Shown: positions 16,492 to 25,364 of the stretch, one piece after another
Position numbering within the stretch: position 1 is the first letter of the stretch
Layout: every line of letters starts with the position of its first letter
Origin: a bacterium BMS3Abin02
GTDB lineage: Bacteria > Actinomycetota > Acidimicrobiia > Spongiisociales > UBA4744
NCBI GenBank assembly: GCA_002897675.1
Contig: BDSU01000008.1
Location: forward strand, 45,526 to 109,525
Direction of reading: 5' to 3'
DNA: 64,000 nucleotides
Program-made: the position numbers and the translations under genes
The notes under the pieces: model-generated
Told to the model about the DNA's origin: nothing
The model's input: the letters and a program-made list of their open reading frames with translations, nothing else
Database searches by the model: none

Positions 16492-19061
16492 GAGGTCGCC
16501 TCGGGCACCGATGCATCAGCGTCATCCGGGAACCCCGGGTACGGAATCCGTTGGTGGTAGTAGCCGACGAGCGAATCGACGAATGCGGCCTTGACCCTCG
16601 TGAGCTCACCAAGCGTGAGGTCACTCTCGCCCAACTGCCCATCGGCGACCTTCTCCCCGACGACCTGTTCGACAACCTCCTCGATGCGGTCCGGCGTCGG
16701 GTCCTCGTCGGAGAACACCGCCCTCGCCGCACTCTCCAGGGCATCGGCCATCATGAGGATCGCCATCTCCTTCGACTGGGGCTTGTGTCCGTAATGGCGA
16801 TAGTCGTCCACGTCGACGTTGTCGACGCCATAACGTTCACACGCCTTGTGATAGAAGTACCGCATGATTCCGTCACCGTGATGTGAGACGATTCCGTCCG
16901 CCACCGCCGTCGGTATCCGATAACGTTTCGCCAACTCGACTCCCTTGGAGACGTGGTCGCGAATGATCGCGGCAGACTCCTCCGGCGGAAGACTGTCGTG
17001 CGGGTTGGAGATGCCGAACTGGTTCTCGATGAAGAACTGGGGATTCTGTGTCTTGCCGAGGTCGTGATAGTACGCGGCTGCCCTCGCGAGCAGGTTGTTG
17101 GCGCCGATCGCCCTGGCGGCCCTGTCGGCGAGCGTCCCGACCATCAACGAGTGGTTGAACGTGCCCCGGGCCTCCTCCTCCATCATCTGGAGTGCCGGAT
17201 GGTTGCGATCGGTCAGGTCCAGCAGTCGAAGCGTCGTCGTCACGTCGAACATGATCTCGAGGAACGAAACGGCGGCCACACCGATCAGCCCGGATAGGAA
17301 CAGGCCGTTTGCGAACCCGTACAATCCCGCTGCGATCGCACCGTCCCACCCGTTGAAGAACCATGCGATTCCTCCGGCCATGGGGAACATCACCAGCGCG
17401 GTGTACACGATCGCCTTGCGCAGGTCTCCTCTCGCGGAAATGGATGAGACGAAGGGGATGGGTGTCATCGCGGAGAGCAAGGCAAAGAGCGTGAGGCCGA
17501 CGTCGCGGGTGGCGAGGCCCGTCAGCGCCCCGACCGCCACGGCCATGACGACGCCGATTCGCGCATCGAACAGGATCGCGGCCATGAATCCGAACATCGC
17601 GGCGGGAAGCAGGAATCCGACCGCCGGCTGATCGGCAGGCGTCAGTATTGCCACGCCCCGCGCCACCAGCGCTGCCAGCACGATGAGGAGCCCGAACAAG
17701 AGCACCCTTCTCGTGTGCCCCCAGAACTGGGACCGGAACCGGGCCAGGTAGAAGATCAACATGCCGACCACCAGGACGACGACGAGCAGCATGGCCGCCC
17801 GCTCGGGCCCGGTTTGGCGCAACAGGCTGAGCTTTTCGATGGCGGCGAGCTGAACATCGGTCACCGGGGTGCCGACACCCACGATCTTCTCGCCCTGTTT
17901 GTACTCCACCTCGGCGTCGGGGATCGCGTCCCTGGCCTCTTGCTTGAGTTGCTCGGTCTTGGCCTCGTCTTTGAACTTGTTGATCTGGAGCAACGCAGAC
18001 ACGACGTCGCCGGCCGCCTTGCTCGCATCGAAGTCGAGACTCCCGTCCAAACTGACCGTGGGCGGGATCTGCGCGAGGCCCGCCCGAGCAGTGGCGAGGT
18101 CGTCGGCATTCGCCAGGCCTTGCTGCAGCAAGGTTCCCGCACGGTCGAGCGCGGCCGCCCGGATCTCGGCAAGGTACGGAACGCGGCCGGTCGCAAGACG
18201 CATCACGTCCGCGGTGGCCACCGACACCAGGAACTTCCGAGTCTCGGGCTGCAAGGTCGGGTACTCGGCTTCGAGTAGCTGGGCCTGCGTTTCGAGGTCG
18301 CTCAACTGCGGCGCGTAGCCAATCGGATCCACCTCGAGCACTTTGCCCTCTCGAGCGGTGAAGGACTGCGGATCGCCGATGGTCGAGAGTGCGAAATGCT
18401 TGGGAATCGTTGAATCATCGACATCGACGACCACGGTTCCGACATCCACACCCGTGGCCCGATACCGGCCTTCTTGATCGGTCTCCACCTCTTGAACGGT
18501 TCCGTCATTTCCTGTGACCGCGACCGTCGCACCGGCTTTCGGGAAATCCCCTGCCTCGGGGTCGAACACTCCATCCCCGTTCGCGTCGAGAAAGACGATC
18601 CCCGTGACCTCGGTCGTTGCGGGAGCCTGCGTCGTCGTGGTCGTCGATTCGTCGCCTGCGGTGGTCGTCGTGGTCGTCGTCGATGCCGTGGTCGTGACTT
18701 CGGGCTCCGTGACCGTCGTCGTCGTAGAAGGCACAGGTTCAGGCGCGGGCAGAAACACGGCTGCTGCGACGGTATCGAAGAGCTGTCCGATCCCGACGAG
18801 CACCTCCTGGCTTCGTTCAGGATCCGGTGAATAGACCGGTTCGATCTTCTCTGCCGCTGCACTCTTGGCCTCGGCTGTCGCGACGGGATCGACGACCTTG
18901 ACGAACTGATCGGCGAAGAAGTCTTGCGGCGACGGCTCCCCGACGGTGACCGTCACAGCGGCGGTCTGCTGCCCGATCATCAGCGCACCCCACGTCAACG
19001 CCACGGTGGCGACGATGATCAGCAGGCGCACCAGGGTGACCCTTGTCAGATACCTACTCAT
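16488..19061 (-). CDS. pgpH: 7TM-HD phosphodiesterase (PgpH type) with inserted SdrD-B-like domain
   Basis: This 857-residue protein matches the 7TMR-HD family, whose known members hydrolyse cyclic di-AMP. One membrane helix (11-30) leads into a large extracytoplasmic domain, then seven membrane helices, then a cytoplasmic HD domain with HSLMVGTLADRAARA, YYHDLGKT and VSHHGDG. The extracytoplasmic part is interrupted at about 112-151 by a Thr-rich linker and at 152-248 by a domain beginning VTGIVFLDANGDGVFDPEAG, the calcium-loop signature of SdrD-B/SpaA-like surface modules. The ATG at 19061 overlaps phoH by 8 bases. Homologues I know lack this insert. Confidence 0.88.
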   Translation of the reverse strand: MSRYLTRVTLVRLLIIVATVALTWGALMIGQQTAAVTVTVGEPSPQDFFADQFVKVVDPVATAEAKSAAAEKIEPVYSPDPERSQEVLVGIGQLFDTVAAAVFLPAPEPVPSTTTTVTEPEVTTTASTTTTTTTAGDESTTTTTQAPATTEVTGIVFLDANGDGVFDPEAGDFPKAGATVAVTGNDGTVQEVETDQEGRYRATGVDVGTVVVDVDDSTIPKHFALSTIGDPQSFTAREGKVLEVDPIGYAPQLSDLETQAQLLEAEYPTLQPETRKFLVSVATADVMRLATGRVPYLAEIRAAALDRAGTLLQQGLANADDLATARAGLAQIPPTVSLDGSLDFDASKAAGDVVSALLQINKFKDEAKTEQLKQEARDAIPDAEVEYKQGEKIVGVGTPVTDVQLAAIEKLSLLRQTGPERAAMLLVVVLVVGMLIFYLARFRSQFWGHTRRVLLFGLLIVLAALVARGVAILTPADQPAVGFLLPAAMFGFMAAILFDARIGVVMAVAVGALTGLATRDVGLTLFALLSAMTPIPFVSSISARGDLRKAIVYTALVMFPMAGGIAWFFNGWDGAIAAGLYGFANGLFLSGLIGVAAVSFLEIMFDVTTTLRLLDLTDRNHPALQMMEEEARGTFNHSLMVGTLADRAARAIGANNLLARAAAYYHDLGKTQNPQFFIENQFGISNPHDSLPPEESAAIIRDHVSKGVELAKRYRIPTAVADGIVSHHGDGIMRYFYHKACERYGVDNVDVDDYRHYGHKPQSKEMAILMMADALESAARAVFSDEDPTPDRIEEVVEQVVGEKVADGQLGESDLTLGELTRVKAAFVDSLVGYYHQRIPYPGFPDDADASVPEATS

Positions 19062-20046
19062 GGGAGCGCTGCTCCTCGTACCGCTGGTAGGCGTCCACGA
19101 TGGCCGCAACGATGCGATGACGGACGACATCTCTCGAGGTGAGTTCCACGAACGCGACACCGGTGATTCCCCGGAGAACCTGGCGGGCTATCCGAAGGCC
19201 GGAGCCCTTCCCTGTCGGCAGGTCCACCTGGGTGATGTCTCCGGTGACGATCATCTTCGAATTGAACCCGAGTCGGGTGAGGAACATCTTCATTTGCTCC
19301 GGCGATGTGTTCTGCGCCTCATCGAGGACCACACATGCGTCGTTCAATGTTCGTCCTCGCATGTATGCCAACGGAGCGATCTCGATGGTTCCCCGATCCA
19401 TCAGCCTGCCGGTCTCTTCGGGTCCGAGCATCTCGTAGAGGGCGTCGTTGAGTGGTCGCAGGTAGGGGTCGATCTTGGCCGCGAGATCGCCGGGGAGGAA
19501 TCCCAGGCGCTCGCCGGCCTCCACGGCAGGCCTCGTCAACAAGATCCTGCCGACTGCTCCACTCTTCAGCGATTCGATGGCGGCAGCCATGGCCAGATAG
19601 GTCTTTCCCGTCCCTGCGGGTCCGACGGCAAAGACCATCGTGTTCTCACGGATCGCGGCGATGTACCGGCTCTGGCCGACCGTCTTCGGCCTCACCACCT
19701 TGCCACGTCCGACGGGGACTCCTTCGGTGAGTACTCCGGAGGGACTCGGGACGTCCTCTTCGACCATCTGAATGACCCGGCGGACACGGTCGGCGTCGAG
19801 AGACTGGCCCTCTTGGACCAGGATGAGAAGCTCCTCGAGGACGGTGCGCACCTCTTCCGCCTGATCGCCGGAGATCATGAACTCGTTCCCTCGGGCGATC
19901 ACCTGGACGTCCGGATAGACGCTCTCGAGAGATCGCAGGTGCGCGTCTCGCTCACCCACCAGTTCGAGCATCAGGTGGTTCGACGGAACGCGAAGGCGCA
20001 CACGAGCATCAGGAGCACTGAGCAGAGAATCCTCATTCAGAGGCAT
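19054..20046 (-). CDS. phoH: PhoH-like ATPase
   Basis: The 330-residue P-loop protein has the Walker A VGPAGTGKTYLAMA, Walker B VVLDEAQNT and the PhoH signatures LLTRPAVEAGERLGFLPGD and GFNSKMIVTGDITQVDLP. An N-terminal KH-like stretch (residues 15-95) is typical of the ybeY-associated form, thought to assist RNA metabolism. The ATG at 20046 (MPLNED) is preferred; a TTG at 20055 is also in frame. It is the first gene of the phoH-pgpH-ybeY-CNNM-era series. Confidence 0.92.
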   Translation of the reverse strand: MPLNEDSLLSAPDARVRLRVPSNHLMLELVGERDAHLRSLESVYPDVQVIARGNEFMISGDQAEEVRTVLEELLILVQEGQSLDADRVRRVIQMVEEDVPSPSGVLTEGVPVGRGKVVRPKTVGQSRYIAAIRENTMVFAVGPAGTGKTYLAMAAAIESLKSGAVGRILLTRPAVEAGERLGFLPGDLAAKIDPYLRPLNDALYEMLGPEETGRLMDRGTIEIAPLAYMRGRTLNDACVVLDEAQNTSPEQMKMFLTRLGFNSKMIVTGDITQVDLPTGKGSGLRIARQVLRGITGVAFVELTSRDVVRHRIVAAIVDAYQRYEEQRSHE

Positions 20047-20089
20047 AGGCCACAAGAGTATAGGGGTCGGGGGGCCTGGAAGGGAACCT

Positions 20090-20171
20090 ACGGTCGGTCG
20101 TCAGCCGGTCGTCAAAGCGTTCCCAACGAGAGCACACGACGTCAGCTACCGAAAACTGATGCCTGATGATC
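20090..20171. repeat. Dispersed CTACTGA-type intergenic repeat, copy 2
   Basis: In the phoH-ligase gap, GTCAAAGCGTTCCC is followed by GCTACCGAAAACTGA (20145-20159) and TGCCTGATGATC. Block order and orientation match 13800-13912. Confidence 0.5.
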
Positions 20172-20174
20172 GTC

Positions 20175-21377
20175 TCACTCCCAGGTACGACGATCGTCGA
20201 TGATGTCACCGCCAGGCAGGTCACCGACGACCCGTACATCGACGCGAAAACGCAACGAGGACCTGATCTTCTCCTTGACCGCCTCGGAGAGGGCCAGTTC
20301 GTCGATTCCTTCCTCCGGAACGATCTCGCAGCTCAACTCGTCACGATGCTCGACCCGATCGATCACGAACCTGAATGAGTCCAGGCCCGGAGTCTCCGCG
20401 AGCACGCGTTTGGCCTGGGCCGGATGCAGGAACATCCCCCGAACCTTCACCGCGTCACCGACACGACCCAACCATCCGGCGAGACGCGGTGTCGGACGTC
20501 GACAGGCGCAGGGCTCGACGATGAACCTCGAGAGGTCTCCAGTGCCGAATCGAACCAGCGGATAGTCCTCTTCGAAGAGGGTGACGACGACTTGCCCCTC
20601 TTCTCCATTCCAAAGCGGCTCGCCGCCGATGGGATCGCACACTTGTACGAGCGCGTCGTCCGGGACGTGGAGACCCTCGGCCCGTTCGCACTCGTAGCCG
20701 AGGTTTCCCGCCTCGGCCGTTCCGTACCCCTGCCGCACAGACGACACTCGTTCCTCCAGCCAGGACCGCAGAGAGGGCGGAAGCGGCTCGGCGGTGACGA
20801 AGGCGTGCTGGACCTGTAGATCGACACCGCTGTCCTCGGCTTTCTCGAGTAGCGCCTTGAGGTAGCTCGGAAGTCCTATGAACGCCGTGACCCCCACGTC
20901 GACGCATGCCTGCAACTGCAAGTCCATGTTTCCGACTCCCCCGGGCAGGACCGCACATCCCAGGGCGCGGGCTCCTTCTTCGAACATCGCACCTGCCGGA
21001 GACAGGTGGTAGCCGAACGCGTTGAACACGATGTCGTTGGACCCGAAACCGGCGGCACGAAGCGCCGGCGCCCACCGCCACGGGTCGGTCCGATCCAGTT
21101 CGGGCTCGTAGAGAGGTCCCGGCGACTGGAAGACGCGTCGCACGTCGGCGCCTTCGGCGAGCAGGCCTCCGAAGGGACGCTCCGTGATCTGCAGCTGCAG
21201 GAGGTCGTCCTTGGAGAGCACGGGGAGCCGGCTCAGGTCCCGAACGGTGAGCATCTCATCGGCCACGAGGCCTGCGCTCTCGAGCCGCCCGAGAAACGCG
21301 GTCGATTTCGCCGCAGCGGCTTCCACGAATGGACCGACCGCCTGATCGAAGCCGCGGCCGTATTCTTCAGGTGTCAT
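20175..21377 (-). CDS. Phenylacetate-CoA ligase-like adenylate-forming enzyme
   Basis: The 400-residue protein resembles PaaK-type ligases, which activate aryl acids to CoA thioesters. It shows LPVLSKDDLLQLQ, a substrate-domain stretch around GYHLSPAGAMFEEGARALG, RQGYGTAEAGNLGYEC (the adenylate-binding A5 motif), VRFGTGDLSRFI (A7) and a C-terminal lid. The acceptor-binding glycine loop is weak (FQSPGPLYEP in place of SSGTTG), so substrate and activity are uncertain. It is the last gene of the liv-type operon, 18 bases after the LivF-like ATPase. Confidence 0.8.
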   Translation of the reverse strand: MTPEEYGRGFDQAVGPFVEAAAAKSTAFLGRLESAGLVADEMLTVRDLSRLPVLSKDDLLQLQITERPFGGLLAEGADVRRVFQSPGPLYEPELDRTDPWRWAPALRAAGFGSNDIVFNAFGYHLSPAGAMFEEGARALGCAVLPGGVGNMDLQLQACVDVGVTAFIGLPSYLKALLEKAEDSGVDLQVQHAFVTAEPLPPSLRSWLEERVSSVRQGYGTAEAGNLGYECERAEGLHVPDDALVQVCDPIGGEPLWNGEEGQVVVTLFEEDYPLVRFGTGDLSRFIVEPCACRRPTPRLAGWLGRVGDAVKVRGMFLHPAQAKRVLAETPGLDSFRFVIDRVEHRDELSCEIVPEEGIDELALSEAVKEKIRSSLRFRVDVRVVGDLPGGDIIDDRRTWE

Positions 21378-21395
21378 CGCTTGTCTCCTCGTGCC

Positions 21396-22250
21396 TCAGA
21401 GCCAGCGCTTGCGCCGTTTGTAGTGCTTGACGTCGCGGTAGCTCTTGCGTTCACCCGACTCGCTGATTCCGAGGTAGAACTCCTGCACGTCGGGGTTCTC
21501 GGCCAATTCGCCCGCCGGCCCTTCGAGCACGATTCGGCCGTTCTCCATGATGTAGCCGTGATCGGCGATGTTCAGCGCCAGCTTGGCGTTCTGCTCGACG
21601 AGCAGGACGGTCGTCCCCAGATCTCGATGCAGCCTCTGGATGATGGCGAAGATCTCTCGCACGAGCATCGGAGCGAGCCCGAGCGACGGCTCGTCGAGCA
21701 TGAGCAGCTTCGGTCGCTGCATCAGGGCACGCCCCATCGCGAGCATCTGCTGCTCACCTCCGGACAGGTAGCCGGCCACCTGGTTGGATCGCTCCTCGAG
21801 GTGTGGGAAGTACTCATACACCAGGCGGAACTCATGAGATACGTCGCCTTCTCGCCAGCGCGAATGTGCCGCGGCGATCAGGTTTTCGTGCACGGTCAGA
21901 TGTTCGAAGACCCTCCTTCCCTCCATGACGAGCGAGATCCCCGACCGGACGATGTGAGCCGGATCCAGCTCGGTGATCTCCATGCCGTCGAAGCTGATGT
22001 GCCCTTCGCTGATCTCGCCGTCTTCGGACGGAAGCAAGCCCATGATCGCTTTGAGGGTCGTGGACTTGCCGGCTCCGTTCGCGCCGAGCAGAGCGATGAG
22101 ATCACCACGTTTCACCTGCAGGGACAGGCCGCGCAACACGAGGATCACCTCGTCGTAGATCACCTCGACGTTGTTGACATCGAGAAGCACGCCGGTGGCA
22201 GGGGCGGTTTCAACCGCCCCTGCCGAATCGGGCATGCCCCTGGTCGTCAC
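21396..22250 (-). CDS. livF: Branched-chain-amino-acid-type ABC ATPase (LivF)
   Basis: The 284-residue ATPase has Walker A GANGAGKSTT, signature YLSGGEQQML, Walker B LLMLDEPSLGLAP, and the H-loop region LLVEQNAKLAL typical of LivF. It would energise the importer with the LivG-like partner at 27298-28128. The start is GTG at 22250, overlapping the binding-protein stop; an ATG at 22235 is an alternative. The C-terminal tail ends in a basic run (KHYKRRKRWL), longer than usual LivF. Confidence 0.9.
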   Translation of the reverse strand: MTTRGMPDSAGAVETAPATGVLLDVNNVEVIYDEVILVLRGLSLQVKRGDLIALLGANGAGKSTTLKAIMGLLPSEDGEISEGHISFDGMEITELDPAHIVRSGISLVMEGRRVFEHLTVHENLIAAAHSRWREGDVSHEFRLVYEYFPHLEERSNQVAGYLSGGEQQMLAMGRALMQRPKLLMLDEPSLGLAPMLVREIFAIIQRLHRDLGTTVLLVEQNAKLALNIADHGYIMENGRIVLEGPAGELAENPDVQEFYLGISESGERKSYRDVKHYKRRKRWL

Positions 22251-23425
22251 TACGGGGTCATCTCCGAAATGACACGCGTCCAGGTTCCGTTTTCCACCTT
22301 GTAGATACCGGCGCCCGCCATTCCCTTATGACTGGTCTTCGAGAACCCGATCGGGACGCTGACGCCTCCCGTGTCGAAGCCGGATATCGACTCGAGGGCA
22401 CTCTTGATCGCCGGACCCGTCACGTCGTCACCAGAGTCGACGACGTCCTTGATGGCCTGGGCCATCACCGCCATCGTGTACCAACCCTGTGTGTAGTGCA
22501 GCCCCTCGTCCGTCAGGGTGTTGCCCTGCGACTTGAGGAACTCGCTCGGCGTCTTGAAACCGGGATCGTTCGACTGCACCGAGGCCCACGGCAGCACGCC
22601 CATGACGCCTTCTGCCGCGTCGCCGGCCAGGTTCACGAAGCCTTCGTCCGCACACCAGTTCAAGCAGATCATCGTGACATCGAGGCCCTGACCCTTGATG
22701 TCGCGGGCCAGCAGCGCCGCAGGACTCGAGACGTTCTGCACGATGATGTGCGTCACGCCCTGAGACTTCGCCTTCGTCAGCTCGGCGAGGTAGTCGGTGG
22801 CACCGCCAGGCATCGCATAGTCCGCGTATCCCATATCCAGTCCCTTGGACTGGATATACGCAGCACCGTCGGCAACCGGCGAGAGCCCGAACGGACTGTC
22901 ATGGTGGAACACGGCGATCTCTGCACGACCGCTGTAGTTCTCACTGATCCATTTCAACGCGATCCTCATCTGATCGGAGTAACTCGTCGCCACAACGAAG
23001 TTGTACGGCGTGTCGGCCGGGTTCGTGAGCGCTTCAGAGTATGAAGCGGACATGAACGGGATCTGGTCCTCGGTGATCCGGGTCCTCAAAGCCTCCGTGT
23101 CACCGGTGCCCCAGCCCATGAACGCGACGATCCCCTCGGAGACATACTGCGAGTACAGCTGCTCTGCGGTGTCCACCTTGTACTGGTAGTCCTGCCACTT
23201 GAGGTCGATCTGGCGTCCATCGATCCCACCCTTTGCGTTCAACCAGTCGACGTAGCCGCGGACACCGTCGGCGTACGGTGTCCCCACGTCTCCGGTTGGC
23301 CCCGTCAGGTCGAAGATCGCGCCCACCTTGATCGGTTCGCTGCTACTCGAGCCGCCACCTCCACAGGCGGCTGCCACCAGGGCCAACATCAACCCCAAGG
23401 CAAGATAGATTGTGGTTCTCTTCAT
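22250..23425 (-). CDS. livK: LivK-like substrate-binding lipoprotein
   Basis: The 391-residue protein has a lipoprotein signal peptide (LALVAAAC, then GGGGSSSSEP) and a periplasmic-binding type I fold (IKVGAIFDLTGPTGDVG at the start of the mature part). It belongs to the Leu/Ile/Val-binding family, which also includes receptors for aromatic acids, amides and urea. The start ATG at 23425 has a strong GGAGGAAGG upstream. With acyl-CoA ligases in the operon, an organic acid is a plausible ligand; this is inference. Confidence 0.88.
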   Translation of the reverse strand: MKRTTIYLALGLMLALVAAACGGGGSSSSEPIKVGAIFDLTGPTGDVGTPYADGVRGYVDWLNAKGGIDGRQIDLKWQDYQYKVDTAEQLYSQYVSEGIVAFMGWGTGDTEALRTRITEDQIPFMSASYSEALTNPADTPYNFVVATSYSDQMRIALKWISENYSGRAEIAVFHHDSPFGLSPVADGAAYIQSKGLDMGYADYAMPGGATDYLAELTKAKSQGVTHIIVQNVSSPAALLARDIKGQGLDVTMICLNWCADEGFVNLAGDAAEGVMGVLPWASVQSNDPGFKTPSEFLKSQGNTLTDEGLHYTQGWYTMAVMAQAIKDVVDSGDDVTGPAIKSALESISGFDTGGVSVPIGFSKTSHKGMAGAGIYKVENGTWTRVISEMTP

Positions 23426-23438
23426 GGCCTTCCTCCTC

Positions 23439-24488
23439 TCAATATCTGAATGGCCACAGTCGGAAGTAGTCACGGATGCGTTCCCATATCCGGGCGAGCC
23501 CACGAGGCTCGAAGATCAGGAACAGAATGATGACGAGCCCGAATACGCCGAGCTGAATCGCGGGAAGCTGTTGGGACAGGCCGGGGAGTACGCCTTGGAT
23601 GGACTGACCTGCGCGCTGGATCAGTGCGGGGATCACCGTCATGAATCCGGCCCCGTAGATGGCCCCGGCGACGCTGCCGAGCCCACCGACGATGATCATC
23701 GCCAAGTAGGTGATCGATACGTCGAAGGTGAAGCGCTCCCATGTGACGATGCTGCGATAGGAAGCGAGCAGAGCCCCGGCAAGACCGACGAAGCCCGAAG
23801 AGATCGCGAAGGACCACAGCTTGTACTTCCAGACGGTGACTCCGATCACGTCCGCGGCGATGTCCTGGTCTCGAATGGCCACGAAAGACCTGCCGAGACC
23901 GGTCCGAAACAGATTGAGCGCCGCGAGCGTCGCGAGGACGACGAGCGCGAGGATGATCCAATACCAGATGAACTCGGACCTGATCTCTGTTTCAAAGACG
24001 ACAGGCCGGGGAACCACGAGCGATTCGACGCCACCGGTGACCACATCCCACGTTCGAACGATGTAGATGATGATCACTTGCGCGGCCAAAGTGGCGATCG
24101 CCAGGTAGAGCCCTTTGAGGCGAACTGCCGGAATGCCGATCACCGTTCCAACGGCCGCGGTGACGAGCACCGCGACAGCAATCCCCAACGGCGTCGGCCA
24201 ATGCAGCCGAGCGATCAGAATGCCCGACGTATACGCGCCGACGGCGAGGAACCCTCCCTGCCCGAGACTGATCAAACCGGTGAAACCGGTCAGGATGTTC
24301 AGCCCGATGGCACCGATTGCGGCGATGCCCACCATGTTGAGGATCGTGAGCCAGTAGGAAGAGGCAACGAACGGAACGACGCCGAGGAACGCAATGAGCA
24401 CCAACAGCCGAACCCAGTCTGCCCTGGTCTGACGAAGCGCAAGATCCTGACTGTATTTGGTGTGGTAGATGCCCGTTGCGATCGCCAT
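23439..24488 (-). CDS. livM: LivM-like ABC permease
   Basis: The 349-residue membrane protein has about nine hydrophobic segments and the LivM motif region GFTGLISLGQGGFLAVGAYTSG plus the EAA-like stretch VAIRDQDIAADVIGV. It forms the membrane pore with the LivH-like permease encoded three bases upstream. Confidence 0.9.
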   Translation of the reverse strand: MAIATGIYHTKYSQDLALRQTRADWVRLLVLIAFLGVVPFVASSYWLTILNMVGIAAIGAIGLNILTGFTGLISLGQGGFLAVGAYTSGILIARLHWPTPLGIAVAVLVTAAVGTVIGIPAVRLKGLYLAIATLAAQVIIIYIVRTWDVVTGGVESLVVPRPVVFETEIRSEFIWYWIILALVVLATLAALNLFRTGLGRSFVAIRDQDIAADVIGVTVWKYKLWSFAISSGFVGLAGALLASYRSIVTWERFTFDVSITYLAMIIVGGLGSVAGAIYGAGFMTVIPALIQRAGQSIQGVLPGLSQQLPAIQLGVFGLVIILFLIFEPRGLARIWERIRDYFRLWPFRY

Positions 24489-24491
24489 CGC

Positions 24492-25364
24492 CTACACCCT
24501 CTCGATCCGCACTTCGCCGAATATCCCGTACGGCTTGATGAACAGCACCAGGACGAGCACCAGGTATGGGACGACCTCGCCAAGTCCGGCGCTCACGTAG
24601 CCGGCAATGTACTGACGAGTCAGTCCGATGATCAGCCCCCCGATGAGGGCGCCCGCGATCGAATCCAGACCCCCGACGATCACGACCGCGAAGACCAGCA
24701 ATCCGAACGCCGCCACACCGATGGAGACGCCGATCATGATCGCCACGAGAACACCGCCGAAGACCGCGCTGACAGCAGCCAATGCCCATGACAACGCGAA
24801 GATCCTACGGACACTGATTCCCATCACCATGGCAGCCTGCTGATCGTCCGCCACCGCCCGCATCGCCACACCGAAATGGGACTTGTGGAAGAAGATTGCG
24901 AAGGCCGCCAACGCGACAAGGGCGATACCGATTGCCCACAGCCGGCTCTGCGGAAGCGGCGCGCCGAAGAGGACGACAGGAGTGTCCGGAATGATCGTTG
25001 GCATCCTGCGCAGGTTGGTCCCCCAGATCCCCTGGACGAGCGACCTGAGCACCGCGGAGAGACCGATGGTGACCATGATCACGGCAATCGCGGACTCCCC
25101 GACCAACGGCCGAAGCACGGATCGTTCGATGGCCACTCCCATACCGACCGCGATGACGACTCCCAAGAGGATTGCCAGAGGCCACGGCAACCCGAGCGTC
25201 ACCATTCCGGCCCAGACCACGTAGGCGCCGACCAGCAGGAACTCTCCCTGTGCGAAGTTGATGACGCCGGTCGCCTTGAAGATCAGGACGAATCCCAGCG
25301 CCGCAAGGGCGAGGATCGCCCCGCTTGCCAGACCGTTGATCGTCAGCTGAATGAAGGTACTCAT
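24492..25364 (-). CDS. livH: LivH-like ABC permease
   Basis: The 290-residue permease begins MSTFIQLTINGLASGAILAL and carries the LivH signature GVINFAQGEFLLVGAYV, with eight or nine membrane segments and the ATPase contact region VADDQQAAMVMGISV. The ATG at 25364 overlaps the upstream ligase stop as ATGA; the longer reading to 25379 lies inside that gene. Confidence 0.92.
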   Translation of the reverse strand: MSTFIQLTINGLASGAILALAALGFVLIFKATGVINFAQGEFLLVGAYVVWAGMVTLGLPWPLAILLGVVIAVGMGVAIERSVLRPLVGESAIAVIMVTIGLSAVLRSLVQGIWGTNLRRMPTIIPDTPVVLFGAPLPQSRLWAIGIALVALAAFAIFFHKSHFGVAMRAVADDQQAAMVMGISVRRIFALSWALAAVSAVFGGVLVAIMIGVSIGVAAFGLLVFAVVIVGGLDSIAGALIGGLIIGLTRQYIAGYVSAGLGEVVPYLVLVLVLFIKPYGIFGEVRIERV

